DNA of 16,277 nt from contig CAZJUO010000023.1 in NCBI GenBank assembly GCA_964549245.1, positions 1 to 16,277 on the forward strand, given 5' to 3'. The translations under genes and the position numbers were made by a program. Shown here in pieces: positions 13,493 to 16,277 of this stretch. The notes beneath the pieces are model-generated. The model searched no databases. It was not told the DNA's origin and worked only from the letters and a program-made list of their open reading frames with translations. How positions within the stretch are numbered: the stretch's first letter is position 1; every line of letters starts with the position of its first letter. The stretch is from CAZJUO01 sp964549245. Its GTDB lineage: Bacteria > Patescibacteriota > Patescibacteriia > UBA10025 > JAHIVO01.

Positions 13493-14536
13493 TTACTTTT
13501 TCATGGCCAAGCCAACAGCTACCGCTACTTGCGGTCCAATTTTGGTGAGGGCTTCTTTCAAATCTAGGGGGTAGGAGATATATTGCCAAGGATCACTCAT
13601 AGCTACATCTATAGATAACTTTTGCTGCATATAGGCAGATAAGTTTTTCATTTGCGCGCAGCCTCCAGTTAAGATGACTTGCTTTATCTTCTGGTTATTT
13701 TTTTGCTCAAATGAAGCGATCAAACGCTTGATTTCTTGGACGATCATATTATCAAGGACAAAAGTTATTGCTTTGGCGGCTGGGTGGTTAGCTTGGCTCG
13801 CCGCTATGCCAACATCCAGGCGGAACTGTTCGGCACGATCGGCAGTAATATTCATGGTACTGGCTATTTGGTTGTCGATGGTTACGCTGCCGATGTTAAT
13901 ATTGCGCGTGATCAGGGGAAGCCCGTTAAAAAAAGCGGTAGCGCTCGAAGAGGTGGTGCCGATGTCGAGCAGCAAGTATGAACCGGGTGCTTGGGGTAGT
14001 AACGATCGTTTGAGCGCCGATACTTCCGTTTCTAATCCGACTAGCTGTAAATCCGTTTGATGGAAAATTGACATGTAGCTATTGATAACGTCGTTCGAGG
14101 CGGCAGTCAGTATAATTTGGGTTGTTTTTGCGTCTTTGGGTTGGAGTTTGTCAGGTATGGTCTGCCAGGTTAGTTTCATCTTTTCGATTGGCAAAGGAAT
14201 CAGCTTTTTTGCTTCCCAATGTATGGCCTGGGTCATTTCTTTGGCTGACATCTTGGGCATTTCAATGACTGTATTAAAAACACTAGCTGGGGGGAGCGCG
14301 GCTACTGCCTGGTCGGTAGTTACCCGTGCCTGCCGAAGCATTTCATGAAGCAAGGAGACGATTTCTTTTTGGTTTTTTTCTGATTCAAATTTGGCAGAAG
14401 TATGCGGTTTTTTGCCAAGACTATAGGTGACCAGTTGGTATTGATGATCGTTTTTTTGGAGCTGAACGATTTTGATGGTAGCAGAACCAAAATCGATCCC
14501 AACGAGATTTTTGTTTTTTTGTTTTAATAATGCCAT
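13493..14536 (-). CDS. pilM: Type IV pilus assembly protein PilM
   Basis: PilM (347 aa) is an FtsA/actin-like cytoplasmic ATP-binding protein that forms the inner ring of the type IV pilus machine with PilN/PilO. The phosphate 1 motif GIDFGSATIKIVQL is at 13-26, phosphate 2 LLLDIGTTSSS at 188-198, and the adenosine motif ILTGGCAQMKNL at 288-299. The region around 91-125 (IEMPKMSAKEMTQAIHWEAKK) is typical of PilM. I chose ATG 14536 because homologues begin just before the phosphate 1 motif; the frame is open to 14653 but would overlap pilT. It follows pilT by 14 nt without an SD. The usual downstream partners pilN and pilO are not here: the gene is followed by a terminator. Confidence 0.9.
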   Translation of the reverse strand: MALLKQKNKNLVGIDFGSATIKIVQLQKNDHQYQLVTYSLGKKPHTSAKFESEKNQKEIVSLLHEMLRQARVTTDQAVAALPPASVFNTVIEMPKMSAKEMTQAIHWEAKKLIPLPIEKMKLTWQTIPDKLQPKDAKTTQIILTAASNDVINSYMSIFHQTDLQLVGLETEVSALKRSLLPQAPGSYLLLDIGTTSSSATAFFNGLPLITRNINIGSVTIDNQIASTMNITADRAEQFRLDVGIAASQANHPAAKAITFVLDNMIVQEIKRLIASFEQKNNQKIKQVILTGGCAQMKNLSAYMQQKLSIDVAMSDPWQYISYPLDLKEALTKIGPQVAVAVGLAMKK

Positions 14537-14550
14537 AACCAGTATAATTA

Positions 14551-15624
14551 TTAGGCGCGCAGCATATAGCGGAGCTGTTGCGGGTCGGTGGCGTGTTTGA
14601 GTGCGTCTTCCATTAAAATTTGGTTGGTTTTGGCCAGCTCGGCCAGTGACCAATCGAGGGAAATCATGCCCTCATCGCGTGAGGTTTGGATAATGTTGCT
14701 GATTTGATAAAGGGACCCCTCTTTGATATGTGACTGCACTGCCGGACTATTGGTCATAATTTCTGCGACCGCTATCTGGCCTCCACCAACCCGAGGTACC
14801 AGCTTTTGGCAGATGATACCGGTCAGGCAAACCGCCAGTTGGTTGCGTAACTGCGGTTGTTCATCACTGGGCAAGCTGTTGATAAAAAACTCCAATGTTT
14901 TGATAATGGTATCAGCTTCGATATTGGTGATAACCAATCGTTCCGAATTGGCTATTTTTAGAATTTCTTTAATTGCTTCCGGAGAAGACAGCTCGGAGAG
15001 AAAAAGCACATCAACATCTTCCTGGGTGATGGTGTCCAGGGCTATTTCAAAGGAGAGGGCGTCACGGCCGATTTCCCGCTGCTCTATGACGCTTTTACGA
15101 TTGGCAAAAATATATTCGATCGGTTTTTCTAAGGTCAAAACGTATTTTGAATCCATTCGGTTAATATAATCGATAAAGGCTGCCGTGGTAGTGGTTTTAC
15201 CGGAGCCAAACGGTCCGCTGATTATCAGCAGTCCTTGTTTGGCATTACAGAGCTGAAGGGCAGTTGGCGGCAACCCCAGCTTTTCTAGAGGTACAATACG
15301 GTTGCCAATATAGCGCAAATAGGCTGCCAGCATGCCCTTTTGGTAGAAAATATTGACCCTGAATCTGGCCTCTTTGTTGAATTGGTGCGAGAGGACTATT
15401 TCCTTTTTTTCTTGCAGGATTTTTTTCTGGTCTGGATCAAGCGTATCTTCGACAAAACTTTCCATAAAGTCTTTATTGATAATCGGTTCGTCGTTCAACG
15501 TGATCAGCTTGTCGTCTATGCGCAAAATTGGAGGACTCCCCACTGATAAATGGACATCGGAAGCTTTTTGTTCTGCGGCGGTGTCCAGAATATGGTTTAT
15601 TGATAATTTGCTTTGCGTGTCCAT
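14551..15624 (-). CDS. pilT: PilT-like pilus retraction ATPase, divergent
   Basis: This 357-aa protein has the PilT/PilU layout: an N-terminal PAS-like region (ASDVHLSVGSPPILRIDDKL at 21-40), a RecA-like core and a C-terminal helical part with PAVQSHIKEG, the counterpart of AIRNLIREG. Walker A GPFGSGKTT is intact at 137-145. The Asp box reads TLEKPIEYIF, with Lys 167 replacing the usual Asp. In Walker B (DVDVLFLSEL, 203-212) Glu 211 is kept, but the following M-R-D is L-S-S. The His box lacks both histidines: Arg 229 and Glu 236 replace them. The enzyme may be slow, regulatory (PilU-like) or degenerate. It is 21 nt downstream of pth, with no SD. Confidence 0.85.
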   Translation of the reverse strand: MDTQSKLSINHILDTAAEQKASDVHLSVGSPPILRIDDKLITLNDEPIINKDFMESFVEDTLDPDQKKILQEKKEIVLSHQFNKEARFRVNIFYQKGMLAAYLRYIGNRIVPLEKLGLPPTALQLCNAKQGLLIISGPFGSGKTTTTAAFIDYINRMDSKYVLTLEKPIEYIFANRKSVIEQREIGRDALSFEIALDTITQEDVDVLFLSELSSPEAIKEILKIANSERLVITNIEADTIIKTLEFFINSLPSDEQPQLRNQLAVCLTGIICQKLVPRVGGGQIAVAEIMTNSPAVQSHIKEGSLYQISNIIQTSRDEGMISLDWSLAELAKTNQILMEDALKHATDPQQLRYMLRA

Positions 15625-15645
15625 AATAATAAAAGATGAATGTAT

Positions 15646-16227
15646 TTATATAGTAGCATGAATAGAGATATTTTGCTTGTTTGCACTGGCGCAATGGTCG
15701 CGTAGGGCTGCAGCGGCTTGAGCGGCGATTGCTTGGTCAGTATCGCCATTAAGGCGTTCTTGCTCTTCTTTAGTAAAGCGGGACAGTACGTACCGAGAGC
15801 CGTTTATTCTTGTTTTCGTTGGACCGCGGATGCCAATGCGTAAGCGCCAAAAATCTTTTGTCTGCAGGTAATCCATTATTGAAATAACACCGTTGTGTCC
15901 CGCCGAGTTTTTGTTTTTTTGGATTTTAATACTGCCGAATGCGAGGTCTAGATCGTCATGCAGCACATAGATGCGGCTAGCGTCAGTAAGGCTGAAATAG
16001 TTGATTACTTTTTGGACAGCGCGACCGGAATTATTCATCAGGGTAGTGGGCTTCATGACAATATAGTCGCTGTCCTGGGTGATGTGGCACTCATTCTTTT
16101 TATCAAGTTTTGCCGCTGGCAGGGGCAGTAAGGAAATAAATCGATCAGCTACTATAAAGCCGGCATTATGGCGGGTATTGCGGTATTTGGTTTTTGAATT
16201 GCCGAGTCCGACAATGAGATTTTTCAT
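15646..16227 (-). CDS. pth: Peptidyl-tRNA hydrolase
   Basis: Pth (193 aa) frees tRNA from peptidyl-tRNA that dropped off the ribosome. The fold's markers are all visible: VGLGN at 6-10 with Asn 10, NTRHNAGF at 17-24 with the catalytic His 20, KPTTLMNNSG at 59-68, LHDDLDLAFG at 89-98 with the catalytic-site Asp, and NSAGHNGV at 107-114 with its conserved Asn. The length is normal for the family. I chose ATG 16227 because it gives the standard MKNLIVGLGN start; the frame is open to 16272, but only through a TTG. There is no SD. It is followed by pilT and pilM, so the first gene of this unit probably lies outside the window. Confidence 0.95.
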   Translation of the reverse strand: MKNLIVGLGNSKTKYRNTRHNAGFIVADRFISLLPLPAAKLDKKNECHITQDSDYIVMKPTTLMNNSGRAVQKVINYFSLTDASRIYVLHDDLDLAFGSIKIQKNKNSAGHNGVISIMDYLQTKDFWRLRIGIRGPTKTRINGSRYVLSRFTKEEQERLNGDTDQAIAAQAAAALRDHCASANKQNISIHATI

Positions 16228-16277
16228 AGTATTATTTTTTTCGTAATTGAATGGAAATAGGCGTGCCGGCAAATCCG

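Noticed and set aside
15340..15661. Plus-strand ORFs opposite pilT
   Set aside because: They are shadow frames of pilT with no start signals or recognisable products.
1..16277. Canonical parS site (TGTTTCACGTGAAACA-like) near parAB
   Set aside because: I searched by eye on both strands and found no good match.
1..16277. CRISPR array, insertion sequence or prophage
   Set aside because: No regularly spaced long repeats, transposase, integrase or phage genes were seen.

Overview
The window looks like chromosomal DNA from a small-genome bacterium, most likely of the Patescibacteria / Candidate Phyla Radiation (Parcubacteria-like). This is inferred from three things: a parAB cluster continuing into a large O-antigen-ligase/TPR membrane protein, a pth-pilT-pilM block, and housekeeping genes that start without Shine-Dalgarno (SD) sequences. 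The genetic code is standard, with TGA used as a stop. No 16S rRNA or ribosomal protein is present, so the lineage cannot be proved.

Layout. Bases 1-307 hold no gene but contain palindromes and a 10-bp iterated motif. A tRNA-Leu(CAA) gene follows on the minus strand (308-391) with a consensus promoter. On the plus strand come parA (582-1349), parB (1363-2235) and a 739-aa polytopic O-antigen-ligase-like protein with a TPR tail (2241-4460), tightly spaced and probably one operon. A separate plus-strand unit (promoter near 4473, long structured leader, terminator near 5353) encodes a 190-aa Cys-containing putative lipoprotein (4753-5322).

The next block is mostly minus strand: dprA (9209-8124), topA (8107-5906) and a zinc-ribbon ORF (5905-5405) that follows topA immediately and in the same frame after one TAA. 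Divergent from dprA is a small plus-strand operon encoding a 50-aa membrane protein and, overlapping by ATGA, a 65-aa basic protein (9369-9715); it ends in a bidirectional terminator shared with mfd. mfd (12892-9731, minus) is full length. Divergent from it is another plus-strand unit with a strong promoter, a leader of about 200 nt and a 74-aa orphan protein (13201-13425). The right end carries minus-strand pth, pilT and pilM (16227-13493).

How they work together. parAB serves chromosome segregation. dprA (transformation), topA (supercoiling) and mfd (transcription-coupled repair) are DNA-maintenance genes. pilT/pilM belong to a type IV pilus system, which together with DprA fits natural DNA uptake. 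The most interesting parts are the small plus-strand units set among minus-strand housekeeping genes. Each has a TTGACA promoter, a strong SD and a hairpin terminator, unlike the ten SD-less housekeeping genes, and two have long structured leaders. Also notable are the TAA-ATG junction inside the TopA zinc-ribbon array and a PilT that has lost its His-box histidines.
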